A DNA stretch of 64,000 nucleotides from Ascidiimonas aurantiaca (GTDB lineage Bacteria > Bacteroidota > Bacteroidia > Flavobacteriales > Flavobacteriaceae). Made by a program: the position numbers and the translations under genes. Of the stretch, positions 27,177 through 35,768 are shown in pieces (positions within the stretch are counted from its first letter, which is position 1; every line of letters begins with the position of its first letter). The DNA lies in assembly GCF_037646345.1 (NCBI RefSeq), contig NZ_JBBEWR010000001.1, forward strand, positions 310,001 to 374,000, read 5' to 3'. Under the pieces are notes generated by a model. The model was not told the DNA's origin, did no database searches, and saw nothing but the letters and a program-made list of their open reading frames with translations.

Positions 27177-27768
27177 CTAGATCTATCATTACGGATTGCG
27201 GATCTGCTACTACATCTTTGGAGGTAAGTACCCGCTGAAAAGTTTTTACAAGTATGGTACAATCAAGAGCAAAGGAAAGGTTTTGAACGTACTCGACATC
27301 CAGTGCCAGTCGTTCTTCCCAAGGTAACAGGTTTCTGCCGGATACCTGGGCAAGCCCTGTAATTCCGGGACGTACCGAGTGTCGTTTTCGTTCGTGATCT
27401 GTATAAAACGGCAGGTAGCGTATGAGCAAAGGCCGGGGCCCGATAATGCTCATATCTCCCTTTATGACATTTAGCAATTGAGGAATTTCATCTAATGAGG
27501 TTTTTCGTATAAATGCACCTATAGAAGTTAACCGTTGGTTATCGGGAAGAAGATCTCCACTCATATCCTTACGATCGTTCATGGTCCTGAATTTAATAAT
27601 GCGGAAAATACGCTCTTTATATCCCGGCCTGTGCTGATAAAAAAAAGGTTTCCCGCGATTGGCAAATGTCAAAAAAATAAGGATAAAAATAAATACAGGC
27701 AATAAGAGAGTTAAAGCGATTAAAGCGATTAAAAAATCACCGGTTCTTTTCAGGAATTTAGTGTACAT
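27154..27768 (-). CDS. Second monotopic phosphoglycosyl transferase
   Basis: A 204-residue paralogue of the protein at 25950, with the same layout: membrane-dipping helix (about 8-34), FFYQHRPGYKERIFRIIKFRTM, the Asp-Glu dyad in TSLDEIPQLLNVIKGDMSIIGPRPL and RHSVRPGITGLAQVSGRN. Two initiating enzymes in one locus may mean two lipid-linked precursors, or that one copy now handles the formylated form of the sugar. The 3' end overlaps the formyltransferase start by 23 bases, so the two are translationally coupled. The helix is partly encoded by a 9-bp tandem repeat (27711-27733). Confidence 0.9.
   Translation of the reverse strand: MYTKFLKRTGDFLIALIALTLLLPVFIFILIFLTFANRGKPFFYQHRPGYKERIFRIIKFRTMNDRKDMSGDLLPDNQRLTSIGAFIRKTSLDEIPQLLNVIKGDMSIIGPRPLLIRYLPFYTDHERKRHSVRPGITGLAQVSGRNLLPWEERLALDVEYVQNLSFALDCTILVKTFQRVLTSKDVVADPQSVMIDLDEYRKKT
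27711..27733. repeat. 9-bp tandem repeat within a membrane helix
   Basis: TTAAAGCGA occurs twice in a row (27711-27719, 27720-27728) and continues with TTAAA. On the coding (minus) strand it gives LIALIAL in the membrane helix of the sugar transferase. Unit gain or loss would keep frame and lengthen the helix by three residues. Confidence 0.6.
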
Positions 27769-27779
27769 AGACCGGTTTA

Positions 27780-29090
27780 TTAATTCTTTAAATAGTTATT
27801 CACGATTGTTTTTCTTTTCCCTGAGGCAAGTAATGGTATATCATCTACATACTCAAAATCAATCCGGGCATCTGTACCCAGATATTTTTGATATTCTTTT
27901 CGCATGGTTTCTTCTTCTTCAAAAGTATCTACTGTATTTAGTTTAAAAGTATAGTGCTTAGCACTCTCCTGTACCAGTTGCATTTGAATTATATTTTTAT
28001 ATTTACCGGCATTGAGTATTAAAAAAGAAGATACAATATCTCCCTTTGTATTGAGTATTACATCCATTTTTCGTCCGTCTATTCGTTCCAATACAGGAAA
28101 TTCATCAGGATTATATTGCTGCATAACTCCTACATCACCGGTATCGTAACGTATAAGGGGCATGGCTTTATTAAAAAGATCGGTTACTACGATCCTTCCG
28201 GGGGTGCCAAAAGGTACTGGTATGTCACTGTCAAGTTCTAAAACCTCAATATGATAGCTGGCCCAGTTAATTTGAAAATCGTTTCCCTTTTTGGGAAGCT
28301 GCTGTGCTATAATACCGTTTTCCATATTTGAATAACGGGACACTACCGGTGTTTTAAAATAATATTCCATACCTTTTTTGGTAGAGTCACTTAGACCCTC
28401 AGACATAGCTATTATAGAGGTTATATTATAATCCTTAGGTTTTTTTTCGGTACGTTCCATGTAATTACATATAGCTTGGTAACTGGAAGCATACCCTAAA
28501 AAACCTTTTTCTGATTGATCTGAAGCCAGTGCTATTAACAGGTTTTCAATATTTTCATCTGAAAAATCAATTACTTCTACCTGAATCACATTTTGAAGCC
28601 ATGCCAGAAGTTTACTTTTTTTATAATACCGGGTCCAGTGTCTCAAATAGTAAAGTGTATTGCCTAATTCAAAGCCAGCTTGTCTGGCATAAAAAATCAT
28701 ATCTGCAGCACCTCGTTTTTTCTTGTCGGTATCTTGGTAAACAGAAAAAGGTGTTCCTGTAGAGCCGCTGGTAGTGACTTTAGAAACCGTTTTGTCTTTA
28801 TAGAATGATGAACGAAAGTCATTTTGGGAATCCCTAATTATATTTTTATTAATAACGGGAAAGGTTTCCAGAGGGATGTTTTTTCCATTCAGTTTTTGAT
28901 AAAACGGCACGGTGGCGGTGGCAAATTTGAGTATAGAATCCAGATACACATCTTTTCTATGGTTTGCTGTTGCATAATCAGTATGGTGAATTATACTTTC
29001 AATATCCTTCAGGTGTTTTGCAATTTCGCTGCCTTTACAGAAATCTACGACCCAATAAGATCTTTTTCGTAATCGTTGAAGCAGTTGCAT
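27780..29090 (-). CDS. CapK/PaaK-type adenylate-forming enzyme, copy 1
   Basis: A 436-residue relative of phenylacetate-CoA ligase, in the group called CapK when found in capsule loci. The ATP phosphate-binding loop is TSGSTGTPFSVY (near 107-118), and the C-terminal hinge motifs IRYDTGDVG and ERIDGRKMD are present. Such proteins activate a carboxylic acid as acyl-AMP; the acceptor in capsule loci is unproven. The paralogue at 29187 is clearly similar throughout (YYFKTPVVSRYSNMENGIIAQQ against YYFKTPVVSRYSNMECGIIAQQ). It lies 11 bases upstream of the sugar transferase. Confidence 0.88.
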   Translation of the reverse strand: MQLLQRLRKRSYWVVDFCKGSEIAKHLKDIESIIHHTDYATANHRKDVYLDSILKFATATVPFYQKLNGKNIPLETFPVINKNIIRDSQNDFRSSFYKDKTVSKVTTSGSTGTPFSVYQDTDKKKRGAADMIFYARQAGFELGNTLYYLRHWTRYYKKSKLLAWLQNVIQVEVIDFSDENIENLLIALASDQSEKGFLGYASSYQAICNYMERTEKKPKDYNITSIIAMSEGLSDSTKKGMEYYFKTPVVSRYSNMENGIIAQQLPKKGNDFQINWASYHIEVLELDSDIPVPFGTPGRIVVTDLFNKAMPLIRYDTGDVGVMQQYNPDEFPVLERIDGRKMDVILNTKGDIVSSFLILNAGKYKNIIQMQLVQESAKHYTFKLNTVDTFEEEETMRKEYQKYLGTDARIDFEYVDDIPLLASGKRKTIVNNYLKN

Positions 29091-29186
29091 ATAAATGGTT
29101 TTTAGGTGATTGTATGGTTTAAGTTTAAATTTTTAAGGTCGCTGCAATTTTTAAGAGTATAAGTTACGTAAAAAACTGCATTATGT

Positions 29187-30503
29187 TTAGGGAGCTTTAT
29201 TTTCTAAATACTTGTTAATCATTATTTTATGTTTCCCCGAAGGAAGCAGGGGAATTTCATTTACATATTTTATTGTGATGATTGCGTCTTCTCCCAGAAA
29301 CCCCTTAAAACGGTTTATTAACTCGGCTTCCCGATTGAAACGATTATTTACTTTTAGTTTAATGGTATATTCATTAATGCCTTCCTGTATGGTTTGTGAT
29401 TGCACGATTCCTTCAAACAGCGATGTTTCGGTAACTGCAAAAGAAGAGATGAGTTCTCCTTTTGTATTTAAAAGGACATCCATTTTTCTTCCTTCTATAC
29501 TGGAGAGTACCGGACCAAAACCTTCGTTATTCTCGGACATTATACCTACATCTCCCGTATCGTAACGAATAAAGGGCATTACTTTATTAAAAAGATCGGT
29601 TACAATGATTCTGCCGGGTTCTCCGTAAGGTAGTGGAGTATCATTTTCCATATCTGCAATCTCTACGTGATAGCTGGCCCAATTAATATAAAAATGATCA
29701 CCCTTGCCGGGCTTTTGTTGGGCTATAATACCACACTCCATATTGGAATAACGAGACACTACTGGGGTTTTAAAATAATATTGCATTTCCTGCTTTACAT
29801 GGTTGGGGAGCGCTTCGGAAGTGGCAATAATAGATTTGATCCTGTAATCTTTGGGAGGTACTTTATGCTTCTTGAGATACCTGCGTATGGTATCAAAGCT
29901 GGAGGGATACCCGATTATATTTTTATCTGCTCTGTCTTTTAATAGTTTTTCAAGCAGTTTAGCCACTTCTTTATCGCTAAGATGTAAAACATCAACGGGT
30001 ACGATATTTTGTAACCAGATACTGAGTTTACTTTTAATGAGGTCCTCGCTCCAGCGGCGTAAATAGAACAGTGTACTGCCTAATTTGAATCCGGCGCTTT
30101 CTGCAAAATAAATTACGTCTGCTGCGTTTCGGTTCCTTTTATCCCTGTCTTTATAACTGGTAAAAGGAGCACCTGTAGAACCACTGGTCAATGCTTTATG
30201 AAGCTTGTCCTTGTCCTGTCCGGGGAGTATAAAATCATCTATTTTAGCGGCCATATCCCGTTTGGAGATCACAGGAAAACGGGTTAGTTTAGTGACCCCA
30301 TTATACTTTTGGTAAAAGGGAATATGCGTTGCCGTATGTTTTAATATGTCTTGCAGTGATTTTTTCTTTAGGCGAAGAGCTTTCTTATCTTCATAATGCT
30401 CATTAATAAAACAAATGTATTTGTATTTTCGATAAATATCTCCTCCTTTCAAAAAATCAAAAGCCCAAAATGCTCTGTTCCTTATGTAATGAAAGAAATG
30501 CAT
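29187..30503 (-). CDS. CapK/PaaK-type adenylate-forming enzyme, copy 2
   Basis: A 438-residue paralogue of the 27780 protein, same architecture. The phosphate loop is TSGSTGAPFTSYKDRDKRN, with GRIIVTDLFNKVMPFIRYDTGDVG and SIEGRKMDVLLNTKGE downstream. Two different but related copies side by side suggest activation of two acids, or a heterodimer; neither can be decided here. It starts six bases after the sugar-transfer ATP-grasp stop and is followed by a 96-base gap before copy 1, in which I see no clear promoter. Confidence 0.88.
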   Translation of the reverse strand: MHFFHYIRNRAFWAFDFLKGGDIYRKYKYICFINEHYEDKKALRLKKKSLQDILKHTATHIPFYQKYNGVTKLTRFPVISKRDMAAKIDDFILPGQDKDKLHKALTSGSTGAPFTSYKDRDKRNRNAADVIYFAESAGFKLGSTLFYLRRWSEDLIKSKLSIWLQNIVPVDVLHLSDKEVAKLLEKLLKDRADKNIIGYPSSFDTIRRYLKKHKVPPKDYRIKSIIATSEALPNHVKQEMQYYFKTPVVSRYSNMECGIIAQQKPGKGDHFYINWASYHVEIADMENDTPLPYGEPGRIIVTDLFNKVMPFIRYDTGDVGIMSENNEGFGPVLSSIEGRKMDVLLNTKGELISSFAVTETSLFEGIVQSQTIQEGINEYTIKLKVNNRFNREAELINRFKGFLGEDAIITIKYVNEIPLLPSGKHKIMINKYLENKAP

Positions 30504-30509
30504 GATTTT

Positions 30510-31547
30510 TTATACCTGTTTAAGGATTTCTTGAATAAGCGGATGGTTACAGTACCCCCCATATGCCATATCTGACATATGCAGGGATGGATCTGAGTTT
30601 CCTTCAATGATGTAAGGTCCGTCAAGTCCTTTGGCAATATCCCAACCAATAATTCTGTTAGGAAAATGATCAACGGCTTTTTTTACCAGCTTTTTTGTAT
30701 GCTTAAAAAACGGAATGGTGTATTTGTCAAAAACAACTCTGCTGTCGGGATGTGCCACATATTCACCTCCACCAGAAGTGATATTCTGTTTGCCAGTACC
30801 TCTTAATTCACCTTTTTGCATATCTACACTTACAAAGATGTCCCCTGAAGATGAATTATCTGTAATGCTGGCACCTATACCAAAACGCATTAGTGCTGAA
30901 AGAATGTGTGTTTTCCCAACCGGGTCAATATAAGTGTCTATCCGTAGGGTACTAATAGCATTAGCATTAATTTTGTTTATAAGCGGATGTTGTTCCAAGA
31001 CTTCCTGATGGATGTAACAATTTTTAAGGAGGCTTTCAGCATGTATTTCAACATCATTTTCAAATGTGTTTTTGTTTAACACAAGGCAACCAAAACCTCC
31101 GTTCTTTTCTAGCATTTTTATAAAAATACGTGTCTGACCGGTTTTTTTGAATACATTTTCAAAAAAGATAATAAGCTCTTGTTTTGTTTTTATTTTAAAG
31201 ACTGATTCTCCGAAGAAAAAGTGATTTTTAAGATTATAACTAAGCAGTTTGGGTACCGGTAAATTATAAGCACTGCAAAAAAAGGCAAAACTTAATTTGC
31301 TCTTTAATAAAGAAGATATTTCGGGATAGACCATATTTGGAGAGTTTATAATACTCCTGTATTGCTTCATACTTAAGTATTTCCCATAATTTACTACCCC
31401 TTTGCGATACAAATGTTTTCGTATGTAGTCTGAAGGAATTTCTTTTTTTAACCATCCGTATGTACCTGCTTCTTTAATAATTAGCCAATATGGTTTCTTG
31501 TTAGGATCATTTATAAAAAAGCGTAGTTTTTTTATTCTGGAGATCAT
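30510..31547 (-). CDS. Sugar-transfer-associated ATP-grasp protein
   Basis: A 345-residue protein of the ATP-grasp group typically encoded beside sugar transferases. The N-terminal 100 residues are basic and variable. The ATP-grasp core shows IFIKMLEKNGGFG, the conserved INANAISTLRIDTYID, SSSGDIFVSVD and the metal-binding GLDGPYIIEGNSDPSLHM. It is not closely related to the CarB-like pair at 21650 and 23848, so the locus has two ATP-grasp lineages. It lies between a GT4 and CapK copy 2, consistent with an amide or ester decoration of the polymer. Substrate unknown. Confidence 0.85.
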   Translation of the reverse strand: MISRIKKLRFFINDPNKKPYWLIIKEAGTYGWLKKEIPSDYIRKHLYRKGVVNYGKYLSMKQYRSIINSPNMVYPEISSLLKSKLSFAFFCSAYNLPVPKLLSYNLKNHFFFGESVFKIKTKQELIIFFENVFKKTGQTRIFIKMLEKNGGFGCLVLNKNTFENDVEIHAESLLKNCYIHQEVLEQHPLINKINANAISTLRIDTYIDPVGKTHILSALMRFGIGASITDNSSSGDIFVSVDMQKGELRGTGKQNITSGGGEYVAHPDSRVVFDKYTIPFFKHTKKLVKKAVDHFPNRIIGWDIAKGLDGPYIIEGNSDPSLHMSDMAYGGYCNHPLIQEILKQV

Positions 31548-31565
31548 ATCTGTATGATTTAAATA

Positions 31566-32696
31566 TTATGATTCTATCAATTCAATAAGCCTGGCATTTA
31601 TAAGTTTAACGTCAAATTTTTTCTCTGCTAATTTTCTGCTTTCCAGTCCCATGGAGGTTATTTTTTCTGGTGATTTCAGGAAAAAGGTGATTGCCTCAAT
31701 CAAATCTTCTAAAGACCTCGGTGTGACCAGAAAACCATTTTGCTCTTTAATTACTGTTTCTCTGCATCCGGGAGCATCTGTTGTGATAATGGGCATTCCT
31801 ACTGATAAGGCTTCCAGTATAGAGCGTGGTACTCCTTCTCTGTAAAAGGTAGGAAGTACAAATACATCTGAGTTGTGCAAATACGACTCAATATGGTTTT
31901 GCCTGCCATGATGCACAATAATCTTTTCTTCGTGGTATTTGCGAAGGGTTTCATTTCCTATGGCAGAAGGGGAGCCTTTGGGTGAGCTTCCCAGAATATG
32001 GAATTCTGCTTCCGGAAATTGGGGTTTTATTTTTTTGGCTGCTTCTACGAATAAATGAACACCTTTTTCCCTTATGAGCCTTGCGACAAAAACAAAGATG
32101 ATCTTTTTCCCGTCATTGGTCTTTTCACGAAACGGATAGCGATCAAGGTTTACTCCAGAGCCATCAACAATATCGTATTCCTGAGAAGGATTCAAAATAT
32201 TTTTTTCAAGGAACAGATGATAATCGTCTCTGTTTTGAAAAATAACTATTTTGTTTTTTCTTAAAGCAAAGCGATACAATAGCTGTGTGATTTTTTGAAG
32301 GATACGGGCTTTTTTTGATACCCCGCTAAATGTATAGCCCAAGCCGGTTATTAATGAAAAAACAGGTATTCCGAGGGATCTGGCCGCTAAAGAACCGTAT
32401 ATAACGGGTTTTATGGTATAAGGAAAAACAAAGTGTATAGAATACTTTTTCATGAGGCTCCTTAGCTCAAACAGAGATTGCAGATCTTTAACGGGGTTAA
32501 GACCGGATCGCTGAAGCGAATATTCCACAGGAACGGCACCCAGGACAATGAGCTCTTCCCGTGTTTTTTCATCTATTTCAGGCGAAGCCGCAAACACACT
32601 GTAGTCATTAGCAATAAGATCTGCAATAAGATCACCCCTGAAATGAGTTAGTGATTTTGCATAAGAAGCAAGTACTAGTATATTTTTTTTATTCAT
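31566..32696 (-). CDS. Family 4 glycosyltransferase (PglA-like)
   Basis: A retaining GT-B glycosyltransferase of 376 residues. It resembles PglA/WcfS-type enzymes that add the second sugar to undecaprenyl-PP-linked bacillosamine-like sugars: the N-terminus KNILVLASYAKSLTHFRGDLI, then SLITGLGYTFSG and VDGSGVNLDRYPF are typical. The C-terminal donor motif is REGVPRSILEALSVGMPIITTD with the two glutamates. In this locus it is the best candidate for extending the initiating amino sugar. It lies nine bases after the asparagine synthase stop. Confidence 0.88.
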   Translation of the reverse strand: MNKKNILVLASYAKSLTHFRGDLIADLIANDYSVFAASPEIDEKTREELIVLGAVPVEYSLQRSGLNPVKDLQSLFELRSLMKKYSIHFVFPYTIKPVIYGSLAARSLGIPVFSLITGLGYTFSGVSKKARILQKITQLLYRFALRKNKIVIFQNRDDYHLFLEKNILNPSQEYDIVDGSGVNLDRYPFREKTNDGKKIIFVFVARLIREKGVHLFVEAAKKIKPQFPEAEFHILGSSPKGSPSAIGNETLRKYHEEKIIVHHGRQNHIESYLHNSDVFVLPTFYREGVPRSILEALSVGMPIITTDAPGCRETVIKEQNGFLVTPRSLEDLIEAITFFLKSPEKITSMGLESRKLAEKKFDVKLINARLIELIES

Positions 32697-32705
32697 AAAT
32701 TCTGG

Positions 32706-34604
32706 TTATTGCATGTATTGATGGTGATACCACTTTTGGAAGCAGTAAAATGCCCATACCCTAAAAGTGTTATCACTTTTACTACTTAGGTGGTCTTTCA
32801 CCAGTTTTACAACGGTATCTATTTTAAAGAGGCCCTGTTTTTCGAGTTTTTGAGGTTCTATATAACTTTCAAGTTCAGTACGAAGACTCATTCTAAGCCA
32901 GTCTCCAACTGGTGAGCCAAACCCGCTTTTACGACGTTCCAGAAAATTTTCAGGAAACTGATCTTTAAATGCTTCTTTGAGAATGTATTTTTTGTTCCAG
33001 CCTTTCATCAGGTAACTTTCCGGCAGGGTATTGGCAAATTCCCATAATTCACGGTTAAGGAATGGTGCCCGGCATTCAAGTGAGTTCATCATACTGGTTC
33101 GATCTACTTTGGGGAGCATTCCTCCCTCAAGACTCAGTATTTTATCTACCAGTCTGAAATGAGTAAGGCTCACGGGCTTATCTATATTCAATTTTTCTTT
33201 ATACTCTTCAAAAAGGCTATTGTCAAACAAATGAGGCAACATGATTTCCCGTAACTGATTTTCGGTATTTGCGAGCGAAATGATATCCCAGTAAAACTGG
33301 CCATTATAATCTACAGCATTTAACAGTTTTCGAATTTTAAATCTTTTTCCTCTATGGTCATCTTTAGTAGCCAGAAGTGCAGATGCTGCATTGCGTATAA
33401 AACCATGAAACGACTTGGGTACCAATTGGGTGTACTTCTGGTTCATTTTTCCAATGTAATACTTATTATAGCCTCCAAAAACTTCGTCTCCACCATCGCC
33501 GGTAAGTGCTACGGTTACGTATTGCCTGGTTTTGTGTGACATAAGATGGGTAGGCAGTGCAGCCGTATCTGAAAATGGTTCATCAAAATTGAGCAGAATT
33601 TCATGAATGCTATTTTTCAGATCATCTTCATCAATAATAAACTCATGGTGATTGCTATTTATAAGCTTGGCCACCAGTCTGGATTTATCAGTTTCATCAA
33701 AAGAAGCCTTTTTAAAACCAATGGAAAAAGTATCTATCTTTCTGCCGGTGCTTTGTGAGAGGCAAAGAGATACGATCGAGGAATCTACCCCCCCGGAAAG
33801 AAATGTGCCCAGAGGCACATCGGATACGGATCTACTGTTTATACTTTCATATACCATATCCTTTACTTTTTTACGGGCAGTATCAAAAGAAATATCTTTT
33901 GTTTTTGGCACTGGTTCCTCATGAATAGGAAATATACGGAAAGAGTGGTTGGTGAGGTCATATTCTAAGCACCGATTAGCTTCCAGCTTATATACACCTT
34001 CATAGATGGTATAAGGTGCAGGTATATAAGTAAGCCTGAAGAACAGATTTAACCCTTTTGCTGATACAGGGGGTATTACTTTCAGGCTCTTTTTTATAGA
34101 CTTCAGCTCAGATGCCCATAGAAAAGAGTCATTCTGTGCGGTATAGTAAAGTGGTTTTTCACCAAAGAAATCACGTGTAATATACAGCTTGTGCAGGTTT
34201 GCATCGTAAATACTGAAAGCATACATACCATCTAGTTTTACGAACGAAGCGGTGCCTTGCGTTTCATAAAGCTTTAATATGACTTCTGTATCACTGGTTG
34301 TTTTAAAAACGTTTCCCCGGGCTTCCAGTTCTTTTTTAAGTTGCCGGTAATTATAGATCTCCCCATTAAAAACGATCGCAATTTTTCCATCTTCTGAATA
34401 CATAGGTTGTTTTCCCGATGCAAGATCTATAATAGCAAGCCGGCGCATGGCCATGCCTATACTGTATTGGTCTGAGCTAAAGGCAACTACCCCGTCATCA
34501 TCAGGACCTCTGTGAATAATAAGATCATTCATGGCCGAGAGTTGTTTGGTTATCAACTCTTTAGCAGTAGTTTTTTTAGTTACGATTCCGTTTATTCCAC
34601 ACAT
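32706..34604 (-). CDS. asnB: Glutamine-hydrolysing asparagine synthase family amidotransferase
   Basis: A 632-residue two-domain enzyme. The N-terminal Ntn glutaminase has the processed Cys2 (MCGINGIV) and makes ammonia from glutamine. The synthetase domain has the PP-loop SGGVDSS (270-276) and the GDGGDEVFGGYNKY motif. In free metabolism it makes asparagine, but copies embedded in polysaccharide loci are believed to amidate uronic acids, as with WbpS-type proteins. Here two UDP-sugar dehydrogenases in the same operon provide suitable carboxylates, so amidation of a HexA or HexNAcA residue is the better guess. It sits between two GT4 genes. Confidence 0.9.
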   Translation of the reverse strand: MCGINGIVTKKTTAKELITKQLSAMNDLIIHRGPDDDGVVAFSSDQYSIGMAMRRLAIIDLASGKQPMYSEDGKIAIVFNGEIYNYRQLKKELEARGNVFKTTSDTEVILKLYETQGTASFVKLDGMYAFSIYDANLHKLYITRDFFGEKPLYYTAQNDSFLWASELKSIKKSLKVIPPVSAKGLNLFFRLTYIPAPYTIYEGVYKLEANRCLEYDLTNHSFRIFPIHEEPVPKTKDISFDTARKKVKDMVYESINSRSVSDVPLGTFLSGGVDSSIVSLCLSQSTGRKIDTFSIGFKKASFDETDKSRLVAKLINSNHHEFIIDEDDLKNSIHEILLNFDEPFSDTAALPTHLMSHKTRQYVTVALTGDGGDEVFGGYNKYYIGKMNQKYTQLVPKSFHGFIRNAASALLATKDDHRGKRFKIRKLLNAVDYNGQFYWDIISLANTENQLREIMLPHLFDNSLFEEYKEKLNIDKPVSLTHFRLVDKILSLEGGMLPKVDRTSMMNSLECRAPFLNRELWEFANTLPESYLMKGWNKKYILKEAFKDQFPENFLERRKSGFGSPVGDWLRMSLRTELESYIEPQKLEKQGLFKIDTVVKLVKDHLSSKSDNTFRVWAFYCFQKWYHHQYMQ

Positions 34605-34615
34605 GTACGAGGTGT

Positions 34616-35761
34616 TTAACTTTTTATAAATTCATTAAAATGGTTATAAATGGTATCCAATTGGTATTGAGAAGCCCTTTCCAGGCTTAGCGCACTGTAT
34701 TTTTGACGTTCTTCAGGATTTTCACAGAGATACCTCAGCGCTTTTGCTAATCCGGCAGTGTCATCGTTGTTTATAAGAATACCATAAGTGGCCCTGAAAA
34801 AACCTCCTTTTTCAATTTGTAATGGCTTGTTGTCATGAAGTAATTCCAGAGGGCCGGAAAGGCAATTGGTTGAGATACAGGGAAGACCTACAGCCATTGC
34901 CTCCAAAAGTGCATTTGGAAAGCCTTCCGTAAATGATGATAACACAAAACAATCACTTGCTAACAAATGAGTATTTACGTTTTTAACACGGCCTTTAAGA
35001 AATACCTGTTTCTCTAACTGTAATGTGATAATTTGATTTTTCAGATCGTTTTCGAGGTGTCCGTTCCCTAAAACCGATAGTTCATACTTCGTGCCTAATT
35101 GGGCAATAGCCGCAATGATCATTTGTTGGTTTTTTCGGGTATTCAGAGTTCCTACATTTATTATTTTAAAAGGTGCTTCAGTATTTTTAATAGAGGAGGG
35201 GACCAGGGTATTCTTAGGCAATTCTATAGGATTGTAAACTACTTCCATGGGAATGGTGATCCCAAAATTTTCTTTTAGATCCTGATTGATGTAAACTGAA
35301 TTTGAAAAAAGCTTATAGCAACGATTATACAAAAGCGGATAAAATATTTTGGCTATTTTTAATGATAACTTACTGGTAGTATTGTCTGAAGGAAACCCAC
35401 GCTCGCTCACATACATTTTAGTACGAGGATTAAACATAGCTATGATGCCATTAATTAAATTGGGGAAAGCCAGAAAGGAAACGGCATACTCAATTCTTTT
35501 TCTGCGCAATAGTCTGTGGTATTTAAAAAGAAAACCTATCGTATCTATTATTTTTTGTCTGAACTTGCGATCTGGTCCCTGTTTACAAAAAATCACCGTA
35601 TCTACTTCATCGGGAATAGGAAAGTGGATTTCATTGTAAAATAAGACCAGGGTCACATCGTAATCATTAATAAGTTTTTTGAGCAAAAGACTTATAACCT
35701 TTTCGGCCCCACCACTGGTAAAGCTAATATCGAGGATACTAATTCTCGGTTTTTGGGACAT
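34616..35761 (-). CDS. Family 4 glycosyltransferase (PglH/PglJ-like)
   Basis: A 381-residue GT-B retaining glycosyltransferase. The N-terminal acceptor loop is SFTSGGAEKVISLLLKKL, and the donor domain has INVGTLNTRKNQQMIIAAI, KGRVKNVNTHLLASDCFVLSS and FTEGFPNALLEAMAVGLP with the paired glutamates. Sequence style is that of GalNAc-transferring PglH/PglJ relatives, but donor identity cannot be fixed. It starts eight bases after the next GT4 and ends 12 bases before asnB, all on the minus strand. Confidence 0.9.
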   Translation of the reverse strand: MSQKPRISILDISFTSGGAEKVISLLLKKLINDYDVTLVLFYNEIHFPIPDEVDTVIFCKQGPDRKFRQKIIDTIGFLFKYHRLLRRKRIEYAVSFLAFPNLINGIIAMFNPRTKMYVSERGFPSDNTTSKLSLKIAKIFYPLLYNRCYKLFSNSVYINQDLKENFGITIPMEVVYNPIELPKNTLVPSSIKNTEAPFKIINVGTLNTRKNQQMIIAAIAQLGTKYELSVLGNGHLENDLKNQIITLQLEKQVFLKGRVKNVNTHLLASDCFVLSSFTEGFPNALLEAMAVGLPCISTNCLSGPLELLHDNKPLQIEKGGFFRATYGILINNDDTAGLAKALRYLCENPEERQKYSALSLERASQYQLDTIYNHFNEFIKS

Positions 35762-35768
35762 AACTAAA

